Assembly (NCBI RefSeq): GCF_001884105.1
Contig: NZ_MACI01000074.1
Coordinates: forward strand, 1 to 37,493
Origin: Bacillus luti
Lineage (GTDB): Bacteria; Bacillota; Bacilli; Bacillales; Bacillaceae_G
Length of the DNA stretch: 37,493 nucleotides
Reading direction: 5' to 3'
A program made the position numbers and the translations under genes. Below are positions 1 through 7,879 of this stretch, one piece after another. Below the pieces are notes generated by a model. That model saw only the letters and a list, made by a program, of their open reading frames with translations, ran no database searches and had not been told where the DNA came from. Positions within the stretch are counted from its first letter, which is position 1. Every line of letters begins with the position of its first letter.

Positions 1-28
1 GTCTTACTGCCCATTAAAGCGGGATAAA
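1..28 (-). repeat. End of a bcr1-like repeat, cut by the window edge
   Basis: Read on the minus strand this begins TTTAT-CCCGCT and continues to GGGCAGTAAGAC. The same order occurs at the left end of the complete copy at 3917-4071. Only one end of the element lies in the window. Naming it bcr1 rests on memory of that family. Confidence 0.6.
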
Positions 29-78
29 TTATCATTTTTATTCAACAACTGTTTCCACCTCTTTAAGTTCTACAATTC

Positions 79-98
79 AATATGCAATATTGCATATT
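79..98. promoter_or_regulatory. Perfect 20-bp palindrome upstream of two micropeptides
   Basis: AATATGCAATATTGCATATT reads the same on both strands. It lies 37 bp upstream of a possible TATAAT -10 box (135-140), which precedes the AAAGGAG ribosome site of the first small gene. It could be an operator for a dimeric repressor, but no regulator can be named. Confidence 0.4.
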
Positions 99-175
99 AT
101 ATATGTTTACTCTTTAAAAATGCGATAATTTATTTATAATAATTTATAAAATTAATATTGAAAGGAGAATATTAC

Positions 176-259
176 ATGTCTTTCTATTCTTGGTCTCCTC
201 TTATTTTCTTAATAGTTGTTGCAATTATCATTTCTATTCAAAAGGCTAAGAAACAATAA
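176..259 (+). CDS. 27-aa single-helix membrane micropeptide
   Basis: A 27-residue ORF preceded by a strong AAAGGAG ribosome site at good spacing. It starts MSFYSWSP, continues as one hydrophobic helix (residues about 8-21) and ends in a Lys-rich tail (QKAKKQ), as expected for an inner-membrane micropeptide with a cytoplasmic basic tail. The next gene begins 22 bp later and shares the MSF..WS start and the basic end, so the two look like a co-transcribed pair. No function is recognised. Type I toxin-like peptides, leaderless bacteriocins and small membrane regulators share this architecture, and the sequence does not decide between them. Confidence 0.6.
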   Translation: MSFYSWSPLIFLIVVAIIISIQKAKKQ

Positions 260-281
260 TTTATTATGTGGAGGTGTAATA

Positions 282-389
282 ATGTCATTTGCAGCATGGA
301 GTGCAATTTTTATGACTTTAATCGGTGCAATATCTGGAGCAGTCTTTGGTACAATCTCCTCTAGAAATAAGAAAAAAACTATCAACTAA
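282..389 (+). CDS. 35-aa single-helix membrane micropeptide, partner of the previous one
   Basis: A 35-residue ORF behind a GGAGGTG ribosome site. It starts MSFAAWSA, has a Gly/Ala-containing hydrophobic segment (about 6-25, GAISGAVFG) and ends in a basic tail (RNKKKT). It follows the 27-aa gene on the same strand and probably shares its promoter. The shared N-terminal pattern MSF-x-x-WS suggests that they arose by duplication or act together. Transcription probably ends at the hairpin at 416-449. Function unknown. Confidence 0.6.
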   Translation: MSFAAWSAIFMTLIGAISGAVFGTISSRNKKKTIN

Positions 390-415
390 AAAACTCATAA
401 TAAAGATCAATACAA

Positions 416-449
416 AAAAGTAGCCTATAAAGTTTTATAGGCTACTTTT
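416..449. terminator. Bidirectional terminator between the micropeptides and pepD
   Basis: AGTAGCCTATAAA pairs with TTTATAGGCTACT. The stem is flanked by A and T runs, so it can end transcription from both converging sides. Confidence 0.85.
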
Positions 450-462
450 CATTTCATCCATA

Positions 463-1932
463 TTATTTAGCTAATTCTTTCGTACCCTTCATTACATCAA
501 CGAAGAATCCCCAATTATTCACAACAGAAGAAATACTAATATGTTCATCTGGTGTATGAACGTTAAAAATGTCTGGACCAAATGAAATCGCATCTAATTC
601 AGGCATCTTTTGAACGAATGCACTACATTCGATACCTGCATGTACAGCGAAGATTTCAATCTCTTTATTGTATTTTTCTTGATGCACTTTTTCAAACAAG
701 TTACGAATTTGTGAATTTGGATTGTATGGCCATTCTGGATACTCTGACTCTATTTCAAATGTTGCACCAACTAACTCGGCAATACATTTAATTTCATCTG
801 CAACATGTTGTTTTAAACTACTTACAGAACTTCTCACTTCGTTACGTAATTTAATTTCATCTTGCAACGTTTCAATAACGCCTAAATTTGTTGAGCTTTC
901 TACTAAACCTTTAATATCCAAGCTCATACTTTGAATACCGTTCGGAATTAAGAATAATGATGAAATAAGTTGCTTTTGTGTCTCTTTAGCAAATACTTTT
1001 TCTACTTTCTCATCCAATTTTGTAAGTGTAACATGAACATCTGGATCAACAGCACGCATTTCTTCTTGTAATACTCTTGTCCATGATTCTAGTTTTTCTT
1101 CTACTTTCTCTACATCTTCCGTACGTAATACAATAGTAGCTACACTTTCACGCGGAATTGCATTTGTTTTTAATCCACCGTGAACCTCACTTATACCAAA
1201 TTGGATATTTGCTGATAAATCTCGTAATACTCGTCCTAATACTTTGTTCGCATTACCGCGTTGTTTATCAATTTCCATACCAGAATGTCCGCCTTTTAAA
1301 CCACCAACATATAGACGGTATGCATCCGTATTCGCTGGCGCTTCATCCCATATTACTGGAATTGTTTCTACAGCTTTCGCACCACCTGCGCTACTTACAA
1401 GTAATTTATGATCTTCTTCAGAATCGATATTAATAAAAATCTTTCCTTCAAAGTGATTTGCATTAACAGCGAAAGCCCCGCCCATTGTCGTTTCTTCTTC
1501 AGTAGTAATAACTACTTCAAGTGCTGGATGTGAAATGTTTGATGCATCTAATAAAGCCATTGCATACGCAACTGCAATACCATTATCAGCACCTAAAGTC
1601 GTTTGATTTGCATATAACATGTCCCCAATGATTCGTAATTCAATTGGATCTTTTTCAAAATCATGTACGGTTGCTTGATTTTTTTCACATACCATATCCA
1701 TATGGCCTTGAATGATAATAGCTGGTACATTTTCATAGCCAGTAGTTGCGTCTTTTTTTATAATGACATTCATTGCTTCATCTTGAATCACTTCTAAGTT
1801 ACGCTCTTTTGCAAAACCAACTAAATAATCACTAATTTCCTTTTCATTACCAGATCCTCTAGGAATCTTTGAAATTTCTGCAAAATGATAAAATACAGGG
1901 TGCTTTGTTAATTGTTCTAAAGTAGAATACAT
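463..1932 (-). CDS. pepD: Aminoacyl-histidine dipeptidase (PepD, M20 family)
   Basis: Cytosolic zinc dipeptidase of 489 residues, the usual length of the PepD (cytosol non-specific dipeptidase, TIGR01893) family, which hydrolyses Xaa-His and other unblocked dipeptides. Metal and catalytic motifs of family M20 are visible: QGHMDM with His77 and Asp79, the bridging Asp116 in LGADNG, and the general-base/metal Glu pair at about 145-146 in TTEEET. A lid/dimerisation domain occupies roughly residues 210-400 (GGHSGMEI marks its start). The ATG has a GAGAGGAG ribosome site. The gene stands alone between a bidirectional terminator downstream and its own 5' region, so it is probably monocistronic. Nothing unusual was seen. 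Confidence 0.95.
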   Translation of the reverse strand: MYSTLEQLTKHPVFYHFAEISKIPRGSGNEKEISDYLVGFAKERNLEVIQDEAMNVIIKKDATTGYENVPAIIIQGHMDMVCEKNQATVHDFEKDPIELRIIGDMLYANQTTLGADNGIAVAYAMALLDASNISHPALEVVITTEEETTMGGAFAVNANHFEGKIFINIDSEEDHKLLVSSAGGAKAVETIPVIWDEAPANTDAYRLYVGGLKGGHSGMEIDKQRGNANKVLGRVLRDLSANIQFGISEVHGGLKTNAIPRESVATIVLRTEDVEKVEEKLESWTRVLQEEMRAVDPDVHVTLTKLDEKVEKVFAKETQKQLISSLFLIPNGIQSMSLDIKGLVESSTNLGVIETLQDEIKLRNEVRSSVSSLKQHVADEIKCIAELVGATFEIESEYPEWPYNPNSQIRNLFEKVHQEKYNKEIEIFAVHAGIECSAFVQKMPELDAISFGPDIFNVHTPDEHISISSVVNNWGFFVDVMKGTKELAK

Positions 1933-2051
1933 TTTTAAGCTCCTCTCAAAATGAAAAAATAATATGTAAGTCTTTAATCATTATACCATGATTCATTATT
2001 TTACCTTTCTTTTAACTTTTTAATATATTGTTCATTTTATGGACAATACCC

Positions 2052-2076
2052 TTACAACATTGTCATGGTGTTGTAA
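2052..2076. promoter_or_regulatory. Inverted repeat, candidate operator
   Basis: TTACAACA and TGTTGTAA are perfect inverted arms separated by 9 bp. They lie between the divergent pepD and YxeA-like genes, about 75 bp upstream of the latter's start codon. The geometry suits a dimeric repressor. The regulator is unknown. Confidence 0.35.
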
Positions 2077-2148
2077 TCTATATCGATTTTTCTCATTTCA
2101 TAATAGCTGTATACTGTGTAAAGAAACAAATTGAAGGAGATAAAGAAA

Positions 2149-2538
2149 ATGAAAAAGTTTTTATCAATTATTACACTATGTTTATTATTTTCTACTATTA
2201 CTATTGGGTGTGAGCGAGCATCACTAAATCGAATTGGTAAAGATGTATATTACGTGCAGATAAAAGGAGAAGGGACGATTGAAAAAGTAGAAGGTAAAAA
2301 CTTACGAAATTACACGTTGCCCGCATATGACGAAGACGGAGTAAAAAAACAAATTACATTTAGAAGTAAGAAAGCATCAAACGAACATAAATTAAATGAA
2401 AAGGCATTTTTATGTCTTTATGTAGATCAAGATGATAAGAGCAAAAATGAAATATCATCAATTGAAGTGAAGTCATATGAAGAGGTTCAAGAAGCTGACT
2501 TACCTGCAAAAGTAAAAGAAAAGTTAAATACTAAATAA
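2149..2538 (+). CDS. YxeA-like (DUF1093) secreted protein
   Basis: 129 residues from the ATG at 2149, behind an AAGGAGA site; the TTG at 2131 overlaps that site and is not the start. A basic N-terminus and hydrophobic stretch (residues 1-17) followed by Cys at about 20 suggest a signal peptide. The lipobox (TIGC) lacks the usual Leu at -3, so lipidation is doubtful. The mature part (DVYYVQIKG..., Y-x-LPAYD, a Glu-rich C-terminal end) resembles the YxeA/DUF1093 family of small secreted beta-rich proteins in Bacillus, whose role is unknown. It is followed directly by a terminator. Confidence 0.7.
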   Translation: MKKFLSIITLCLLFSTITIGCERASLNRIGKDVYYVQIKGEGTIEKVEGKNLRNYTLPAYDEDGVKKQITFRSKKASNEHKLNEKAFLCLYVDQDDKSKNEISSIEVKSYEEVQEADLPAKVKEKLNTK

Positions 2539-2540
2539 AA

Positions 2541-2580
2541 AACAAAAGAAAATGCTCTATGCATTTTCTCTTGTTTTTTT
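2541..2580 (+). terminator. Rho-independent terminator
   Basis: The stem ACAAAAGAAAATGC/GCATTTTCTCTTGT is nearly perfect and is followed by TTTTTTT, right after the YxeA-like stop codon. It overlaps the 3' end of the minus-strand small gene at 2557-2733. Confidence 0.8.
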
Positions 2581-2733
2581 CACTCGTATATATTTCGAAC
2601 TATTACTATTCATCAGTTTCTCTAAACGATTTATATTTTCTGTTAATGCACCTTTTACAAGAGAGAAATCTGTATTTGGTTCTTCTTTTTTTTCTTTAAA
2701 AAACGAAGACTTTTGTACATTGACTTCAGCCAT
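2557..2733 (-). CDS. 58-aa protein, possible SpoIISB-type antitoxin
   Basis: ATG at 2733 behind a GGGGGAG ribosome site. Residues 11-28 contain FFKE and TDFSLVKG, both shared with the 42-aa protein encoded just upstream (FFKE, TDFSLIKG). The two are paralogues, and both lie downstream of spoIISA on the same strand. In B. subtilis the SpoIISA toxin is neutralised by the small proteins SpoIISB and the related SpoIISC encoded next to it. By position, size and duplication this protein and its neighbour are good candidates for that role. Direct similarity to B. subtilis SpoIISB is weak by eye. The C-terminal half is basic (KYIRVKKTRE). Confidence 0.55.
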   Translation of the reverse strand: MAEVNVQKSSFFKEKKEEPNTDFSLVKGALTENINRLEKLMNSNSSKYIRVKKTRENA

Positions 2734-2805
2734 CTCTTCTCCCCCTTTTCAAAAAGATACAACCTTTTATTTATATTATATAGCAAATGTAGACAGCGTG
2801 TACAC

Positions 2806-2934
2806 TTATGATTTTCTTTTTAATTCTTCTTCTAATTCTTCTACTTGCTGCAAAGTATCTCCTTTTATTAAAGAGAAGTCTGTTGTATCTTCGTTATCTT
2901 CTTTAAAAAAATCATTGTCATAATCTTTTACCAC
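2806..2934 (-). CDS. 42-aa acidic protein, possible SpoIISB/SpoIISC-type antitoxin
   Basis: GTG start at 2934 behind GAGGTGAT with 6-nt spacing. The sequence runs through DNDFFKE, then TDFSLIKG, then an acidic coiled segment (QQVEELEEELKRK). FFKE and TDFSL-x-KG are shared with the 58-aa protein 72 bp downstream. It is the first gene after spoIISA, separated from it by a hairpin terminator at 3024-3049, so it may be expressed partly from its own promoter. The antitoxin role is inferred from context, not from recognised homology. Confidence 0.5.
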   Translation of the reverse strand: MVKDYDNDFFKEDNEDTTDFSLIKGDTLQQVEELEEELKRKS

Positions 2935-3023
2935 TACAATCACCTCTACATGCTAGTGTAGGAATGATTGTCCAATTTTATTCAACTTTGTTGGATTTTG
3001 TTTTTAATTTATGTATAGAAGAA

Positions 3024-3049
3024 AAGGACAGAAATAGATTCTGCCCTTA
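3024..3049 (-). terminator. Terminator or attenuator between the toxin and the small proteins
   Basis: On the minus strand AAGGGCAGA and TCTGTCCTT pair over 9 bp (one G-U) around a 7-nt loop, followed by TTCTTC. The hairpin begins at the spoIISA stop codon. It would uncouple toxin mRNA levels from those of the downstream small genes. Confidence 0.6.
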
Positions 3050-3784
3050 TTTACTAAAATAACTATGATGTATTGTTAAATTATATACATTTTCAAAATC
3101 CCGATCTTGCAGGTTATTTTTCTTTCCATCAATAATAATGAAAACGTCACTTACTATTTTTGCTGGTATAATCCCGACATTTTCTACTTGCACCGCTTTC
3201 TGCTCATTCAATTGCTCGATATGTTCTAACGGAACGATAATACTAAATTGTGAGCGAATACCACGAAAGTTTGTATTTAATTCCTTCGCGGCTTCAAAAA
3301 CAACAATTTTCGCACCAATCTTTTCCCCATATGAATCTAAAAATGCATTTAAGCTCTTTGTATATTCCTCTTCCGTATGCCATTCCATCGTACCAAATAC
3401 TGATGGATTAACATTTTGAATAATTGTCGTGTATATTTCTCCTCTCGCTTTAGATGCAATTAATGATCGTTTTATTGATTGAACTGTCTTGCCAATATCG
3501 CTAAATTTCGCACCCCATATTTCTGAAATATTAGGTGTTAAAATGAACGCAATATCAACAAAAATAAACATTGCAGTAAACATCAAAAGATTTTTCCAGA
3601 GGGTTAAATCGATTCCTTTTATCATGAAATACACAGTGACAGATATTATAAACAAACCATACCAAGACTTTCTAAAACGCTGCTTTTTCTCCTCGTACAA
3701 CTCCTCATTTTTCCAATAAAAGAAAACAAGGACTACAAAGACAATCGCTAAAACAAATAAGCCAATTCGAATGTTAGAGATCAT
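3047..3784 (-). CDS. spoIISA: SpoIISA-family membrane toxin
   Basis: 245 residues, close to the 248 of B. subtilis SpoIISA. The N-terminal part has three predicted membrane helices (about 7-24, 40-56 and 65-84, ending in [17 protein letters not shown]). The rest is a soluble cytoplasmic domain, GAF-like in the B. subtilis structure. SpoIISA kills cells by damaging the membrane when unopposed, and antitoxin binds the cytoplasmic domain. A GGAGGGTG site precedes the ATG. Two small paralogous genes follow on the same strand and are the likely antitoxins. A bcr1-like repeat and a long hairpin lie upstream. Confidence 0.88.
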   Translation of the reverse strand: MISNIRIGLFVLAIVFVVLVFFYWKNEELYEEKKQRFRKSWYGLFIISVTVYFMIKGIDLTLWKNLLMFTAMFIFVDIAFILTPNISEIWGAKFSDIGKTVQSIKRSLIASKARGEIYTTIIQNVNPSVFGTMEWHTEEEYTKSLNAFLDSYGEKIGAKIVVFEAAKELNTNFRGIRSQFSIIVPLEHIEQLNEQKAVQVENVGIIPAKIVSDVFIIIDGKKNNLQDRDFENVYNLTIHHSYFSK

Positions 3785-3854
3785 TAATCACATCACCCTC
3801 CATTCAAAAACTACTCACGATATCATTACATGCACAAGCAGCTCTCTTTATGAC

Positions 3855-3920
3855 AAAAGACGTGGACAAGCTTCTAAATTTAGCAATATCGCATATACAT
3901 TAGAAGGTGCCACGTCTTTT
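3855..3920. repeat. Long imperfect hairpin abutting the bcr1-like repeat
   Basis: AAAAGACGTGG (3855-3865) pairs exactly with CCACGTCTTTT (3910-3920), and CTTCTA/TAGAAG form an inner stem. A TTTAT lies just outside the left arm (3847-3851), and the right arm runs into the bcr1-like element. It may be a terminator for phosphoglycerate mutase or a separate short palindromic element. Confidence 0.6.
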
Positions 3921-4071
3921 ACCCCGCTATTTGTGGGCAGTAAGACCCCCACCTGAAAATTTAGCAAAAGCATAGAAGTTAGGTAGGGGATCAACTGCCC
4001 ATAAAAGCCCGATTGGTTCAACTAATAATCAATGGGGGATAACCCCCCCACTGATTAAAGTTTCACTTTAT
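3917..4071 (+). repeat. bcr1-like interspersed repeat, 155 bp
   Basis: The element runs from CCCCGCTATTTGTGGGCAG to CTGATTAAAGTTTCAC. It is flanked by TTTTA on the left and TTTAT on the right, an imperfect 5-bp direct repeat. Including the flanks it is 155 bp, the length I recall for bcr1 of the B. cereus group. It is rich in short inverted repeats. A second end occurs at 1-28 in the opposite orientation. Confidence 0.75.
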
Positions 4072-4121
4072 CATGAATCTACATTGTATATGTAGACAAG
4101 CATGCGTTTCAAATTTTCATG

Positions 4122-4859
4122 TTAAAAAGAAATATGTTTCGGAATTTCCCCTTCTGGTACTTCTCCGTCCATACTTAAGTAATAATGACGAATCGGACGT
4201 AAACCATCGTCTAATTCATAAACGAGTGGAATGCTCGTTGGAATATTTAATGAAACAACACCATCGCTTGAAAGGTTATCTAAGTATTTCACTAGCGAAC
4301 GAATCGTATTACCGTGTGATGAAATAATTACCTTTTCACCACTTTTTAATGACGGTGCAATTTCTGAATGCCAATAATCAAGTACTCTTTTCTCCGTATC
4401 CACTAAACATTCAGTCAATGGAAACTCACCTTTTTTAAGTGCTTTATATTTTGGATCATTCATTTCATATCTAGGATCATTCTCAGTAAGAGCAGGTGGT
4501 CTTACATCAATACTTCTTCTCCAAATATGAACTTGCTCCTCACCATACTTTTTCGCAGTTTCATCTTTATTCAACCCTTGCAATGCACCGTAATGTCTTT
4601 CATTTAGCTTCCAAGATTTATGTACTGGTACCCAAGCAAGATCCATCTCATGAAGTACAATCCATAACGTCCGGATTGCTCGTTTTAATACAGATGTATA
4701 AGCTACATCAAAAGTATATCCATTTTTCTTTAATATCGCTCCTGCTTCTCTCGCTTCACTTAATCCATTCTCTGATAAATCTACATCTGTCCATCCTGTA
4801 AAGCGATTTTCAAGATTCCATAAACTTTGTCCGTGACGAATAAGTACAAGTTTTATCAT
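4122..4859 (-). CDS. gpmA: 2,3-bisphosphoglycerate-dependent phosphoglycerate mutase
   Basis: 245 residues, the normal length for the cofactor-dependent enzyme that interconverts 3- and 2-phosphoglycerate in glycolysis. The catalytic RHG is at residues 8-10 (His9 takes the phosphoryl group). It continues with [12 protein letters not shown], has the acid/base Glu87 in LNERHYG, and a second catalytic His in SSHGNTIR. The start has a GAGAGGGG ribosome site. The B. cereus group also carries the cofactor-independent enzyme elsewhere, so this copy is probably not essential. It is monocistronic by context. Confidence 0.95.
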   Translation of the reverse strand: MIKLVLIRHGQSLWNLENRFTGWTDVDLSENGLSEAREAGAILKKNGYTFDVAYTSVLKRAIRTLWIVLHEMDLAWVPVHKSWKLNERHYGALQGLNKDETAKKYGEEQVHIWRRSIDVRPPALTENDPRYEMNDPKYKALKKGEFPLTECLVDTEKRVLDYWHSEIAPSLKSGEKVIISSHGNTIRSLVKYLDNLSSDGVVSLNIPTSIPLVYELDDGLRPIRHYYLSMDGEVPEGEIPKHISF

Positions 4860-5026
4860 AATAATTCCCCTCTCGGAAATGTGAATTTTATTGTTCCATT
4901 GCGTACACGTATAAAGTATCTAGTAATGTATCTTTTTATCCATTCACTCTATGACCAATCCATAGTTGCCAAATGTATGGATAAAATTTGTTCTTTTTCA
5001 AACTATAAAAACAGATATATTTCTTA

Positions 5027-5509
5027 TTATTTTTGATCGATTACAACTTCTCGTTTTGATATCCAAGCATCAAAACCTGATCGACTATTTGCCATTTCAT
5101 TCATAACTTGATGCCAATTTTCTTCACACGATTCACCAAATTTTGAAAAAATAGCACTCATCTGTTGTCTTTGAACATCGCTCAATTTTTTCTCTAAATC
5201 TACACCTATTTCTGTTAAAGATAACTGTTTCACACGGCGATCATGTGTAGCTTCTTTACTCTCAATTAAGCCCTTTTCCACAAGTTGTCGTAGTGGTCCG
5301 TGAAGAGCTTGTTTACTTATTTCTAGCAGTGATAATAACTCATTTACACTTATCCCTGGAAATCGTGCGATAAAAAATAAAATTCGGTGATGTACTCGTT
5401 GTATGCCATACTCTTTTATAATTTCATCTGGCTTTTCAGTAAATGTTTTATATGCAAAGTAAAATAATGCTAATGCTTCATTCATCTGTTCTTCTTTATG
5501 TTGTGTCAT
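5027..5509 (-). CDS. MarR-family transcriptional regulator
   Basis: 160 residues with a MarR winged helix: ILFFIARFPGISVNELLSLL, the recognition helix region ISKQALHGPLRQLVEKGLI, and the wing with DRRVK at about 92-96, which is diagnostic for the family. N- and C-terminal helices would form the dimer interface. The start has a GGGGGAAAG site. It is divergent from the 2-keto-acid decarboxylase gene, with only 116 bp between start codons, so it probably controls that gene and itself. The ligand is unknown. Confidence 0.9.
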   Translation of the reverse strand: MTQHKEEQMNEALALFYFAYKTFTEKPDEIIKEYGIQRVHHRILFFIARFPGISVNELLSLLEISKQALHGPLRQLVEKGLIESKEATHDRRVKQLSLTEIGVDLEKKLSDVQRQQMSAIFSKFGESCEENWHQVMNEMANSRSGFDAWISKREVVIDQK

Positions 5510-5625
5510 CTACTTTCCCCCTGTATGTAAATTATACCACAATCCAGTAATCAATATTTTAATCAACGCATTGGAACTTCTTTAATTTATTGAAATATAC
5601 ATTGCACAATTAGGAGATGATTCAT
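5510..5625. promoter_or_regulatory. Divergent promoter region, marR-decarboxylase
   Basis: This 116-bp gap must hold promoters for both genes. It is A+T-rich, with the imperfect repeat TAATCAATATT/TTTAATCAAC, which might bind the MarR protein. No convincing full palindrome was found. Confidence 0.35.
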
Positions 5626-7302
5626 TTGAAAACGCAATATACTGTAAGTACATATTTATTAGATCGACTAAGAGAATTAGGAATTGAGCATATTTTTGGT
5701 GTTCCTGGTGATTATAATTTGGCTTTTTTGGATGATGTACTCGCACATAAAAATATTGAATGGATTGGCAATTGTAACGAATTAAATGCGGCATATGCTG
5801 CTGATGGATATGCTCGTATAAAAGGAATCGCCGCTCTTATTACCACTTTCGGTGTTGGAGAGTTAAGCGCCATTAACGGCGTTGCTGGCTCATACGCAGA
5901 GAACGTACCTATTATAAAAATCACGGGGACACCACCAACAACAGTAATGGAAAATGGAGCACTCGTTCATCATACGTTAGGTGATGGAAAGTTCGATCAT
6001 TTCTCCAATATGTATAGAGAAATCACAGTAGCACAATCAAAATTAACACCTGAGCATGCTGCTGAGGAAATTGACCGTGTGTTACGTGCATGTTGGCATG
6101 AGAAACGCCCTGTTCATATTCAATTACCGATTGATGTGTATAATAAACCAATTAATAAACCTACAGAACCAATTTTACATAAAACGATTTTAAGTAATAT
6201 AGAAACGCTGGATAAAATGCTTCTACATGCAACTTCAAAAATTAATAGTGCCAAAAAACCTGTTATTTTAGCTGATTTTGAAGTGGCTCGTTTTCACACG
6301 GAAGAATATATGCATCAATTTGTAGAAAAAACTGGGTTTCCTATCGCAACATTAAGTATGGGGAAAGGAATATTCCCTGAAAAACACCCTCAATTTATAG
6401 GAATTTATACTGGTGATGTTAGTTCTCCCTACTTACGAAAAAGAATTGATGAATCTGACTGTATTATTAGTATTGGCGTAAAATTAACTGATACTATTAC
6501 TGGAGGTTTCACACAGGGTTTTACGAAAGAACAAGTTATAGAAATCCATCCCTATACTGTGAAAATTATAGATAAAACATATGGACCCGTTGTAATGAAA
6601 GATGTTTTAGAACAATTAAGTGATTTAATCGAACATCGCATAGAGGAAACACTTGAAATTAAGCCCTTTACTTCAGAATCACTATCTATGACAGAAGAGT
6701 TCAATCCAAAAGCTCAAATGGTTACACAAAAACGTTTTTGGCAACAAATATACCATTTCTTACAAGAAAACGATGTTTTAATTGCAGAGCAAGGAACACC
6801 TTTCTTTGGTAGTTCCGCTATCCCTTTACCTAATAACACTACATATGTAGCACAACCATTATGGGGATCAATCGGTTATACATTACCCGCACTACTCGGT
6901 ACACAGCTCGCTAATTTATCGCGGCGCAACATTTTAATAATTGGTGATGGTTCTTTCCAATTAACTGTTCAAGAGTTATCGACTATACTTCGGCAAAATT
7001 TAAAACCGATAATATTTTTAATCAATAACAATGGATATACTGTTGAACGTGCGATCCACGGCCAAAATCAATCGTATAATGACATACAAATGTGGGATTA
7101 CACTGAACTAGCAAACGTATTCGGAACAGAAGAAAAAAGCCAAACATTTAAAGTAGAAAATGAAATAGAGTTAGTAGAAGCCTTAACTAAAATAAATTTT
7201 AATATGAATCGACTTATCTTTGTTGAAGTTGTAATTAGCCAAGGGGATCAGCCTGAATTGTTAGCTAAACTCGGTGAAAGATTCGGCAAGCAAAATTCTT
7301 AA
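5626..7302 (+). CDS. Thiamine-diphosphate 2-keto-acid decarboxylase (indolepyruvate/pyruvate decarboxylase type)
   Basis: 558 residues from the TTG at 5626. The in-frame ATG at 5617 abuts the AGGAG site and is too close to it. It decarboxylates a 2-keto acid to an aldehyde. The layout is the full pyruvate-decarboxylase one: N-terminal PYR domain with catalytic Glu52 (NCNELNAAYAADGYAR), the His115-His116 pair of aldehyde-forming decarboxylases (LVHHTLGDG), a middle domain (about 190-340), and a C-terminal ThDP-binding domain with GDGSF and NNNGYT (about 440-470) that bind Mg-diphosphate. Indolepyruvate, phenylpyruvate, branched-chain keto acids or pyruvate are possible substrates. It is probably controlled by the divergent MarR protein. 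Confidence 0.88.
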   Translation: MKTQYTVSTYLLDRLRELGIEHIFGVPGDYNLAFLDDVLAHKNIEWIGNCNELNAAYAADGYARIKGIAALITTFGVGELSAINGVAGSYAENVPIIKITGTPPTTVMENGALVHHTLGDGKFDHFSNMYREITVAQSKLTPEHAAEEIDRVLRACWHEKRPVHIQLPIDVYNKPINKPTEPILHKTILSNIETLDKMLLHATSKINSAKKPVILADFEVARFHTEEYMHQFVEKTGFPIATLSMGKGIFPEKHPQFIGIYTGDVSSPYLRKRIDESDCIISIGVKLTDTITGGFTQGFTKEQVIEIHPYTVKIIDKTYGPVVMKDVLEQLSDLIEHRIEETLEIKPFTSESLSMTEEFNPKAQMVTQKRFWQQIYHFLQENDVLIAEQGTPFFGSSAIPLPNNTTYVAQPLWGSIGYTLPALLGTQLANLSRRNILIIGDGSFQLTVQELSTILRQNLKPIIFLINNNGYTVERAIHGQNQSYNDIQMWDYTELANVFGTEEKSQTFKVENEIELVEALTKINFNMNRLIFVEVVISQGDQPELLAKLGERFGKQNS

Positions 7303-7346
7303 AAAGAAAAAGCGTAACTATAAATAGGCTACGCTTTTTCTTTTTA
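7303..7346. terminator. Bidirectional terminator
   Basis: AAAAGAAAAAGCGTA and TACGCTTTTTCTTTT form a near-perfect stem between the converging decarboxylase and PhnB-like genes, with a T-rich tail on both strands. Confidence 0.85.
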
Positions 7347-7351
7347 AATTT

Positions 7352-7759
7352 TTATTCCGCAAGCGTTAACTGCCAAGACACACCATACTTATCATTTAAC
7401 CAGCCAAACTTTTTACTAAACGGATAGGCACCTAAAGGCATAAGAATTGCTCCATCCTGCGCGAGCTTATGAAAGACAGTTTCAATTTCTTCTTCTGTCT
7501 CACAAGTTACATAAAGAGACATAGCTGGCGTAAATGTAAAATTATGATTTACATAACTGTCGATACACATGAATTCTTGGCCATTTAGCGTAAAAGTTGC
7601 ATGAATGACAGAACCCTCTTTACCAGGTCCATTTTCATCATAGCGAGAGATACTTACAATTTCTGATTGATTGAATAGCGACGTGTAAAAATTCATCGCC
7701 TCCTCAGCTTTACCTTCAAACATTAAAAACGTAGTGATTTTTTGATTTGTGTTACTCAT
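7352..7759 (-). CDS. PhnB-like VOC-fold protein
   Basis: 135 residues from the ATG at 7759 (AAGGGG site); an upstream extension lacks a ribosome site. Markers of the PhnB/3-demethylubiquinone-methyltransferase-like branch of the VOC superfamily are FLMFEGKAEEAMNFYTSLF near the start, the stretch around EGSVIHATFTLNGQEF, and the end FGWLNDKYGVSWQL. These proteins form beta-alpha-beta-beta-beta dimers. Most have no known substrate. It stands alone on the minus strand and its role is not predicted. Confidence 0.85.
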   Translation of the reverse strand: MSNTNQKITTFLMFEGKAEEAMNFYTSLFNQSEIVSISRYDENGPGKEGSVIHATFTLNGQEFMCIDSYVNHNFTFTPAMSLYVTCETEEEIETVFHKLAQDGAILMPLGAYPFSKKFGWLNDKYGVSWQLTLAE

Positions 7760-7879
7760 ATAAAGACAGCCCCTTGTTATGTATTTATGCGAAACATACA
7801 TCAGCCAACAAAAAACGAACGTATATTCTTATAAATATATTGTCTATAAAAACGAAAAGTTTGTCAATTATCTACTTAT

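Noticed and set aside
2552-2923. 123-aa plus-strand ORF
   Set aside because: It covers two minus-strand genes with good ribosome sites and shared motifs, and has no site of its own.
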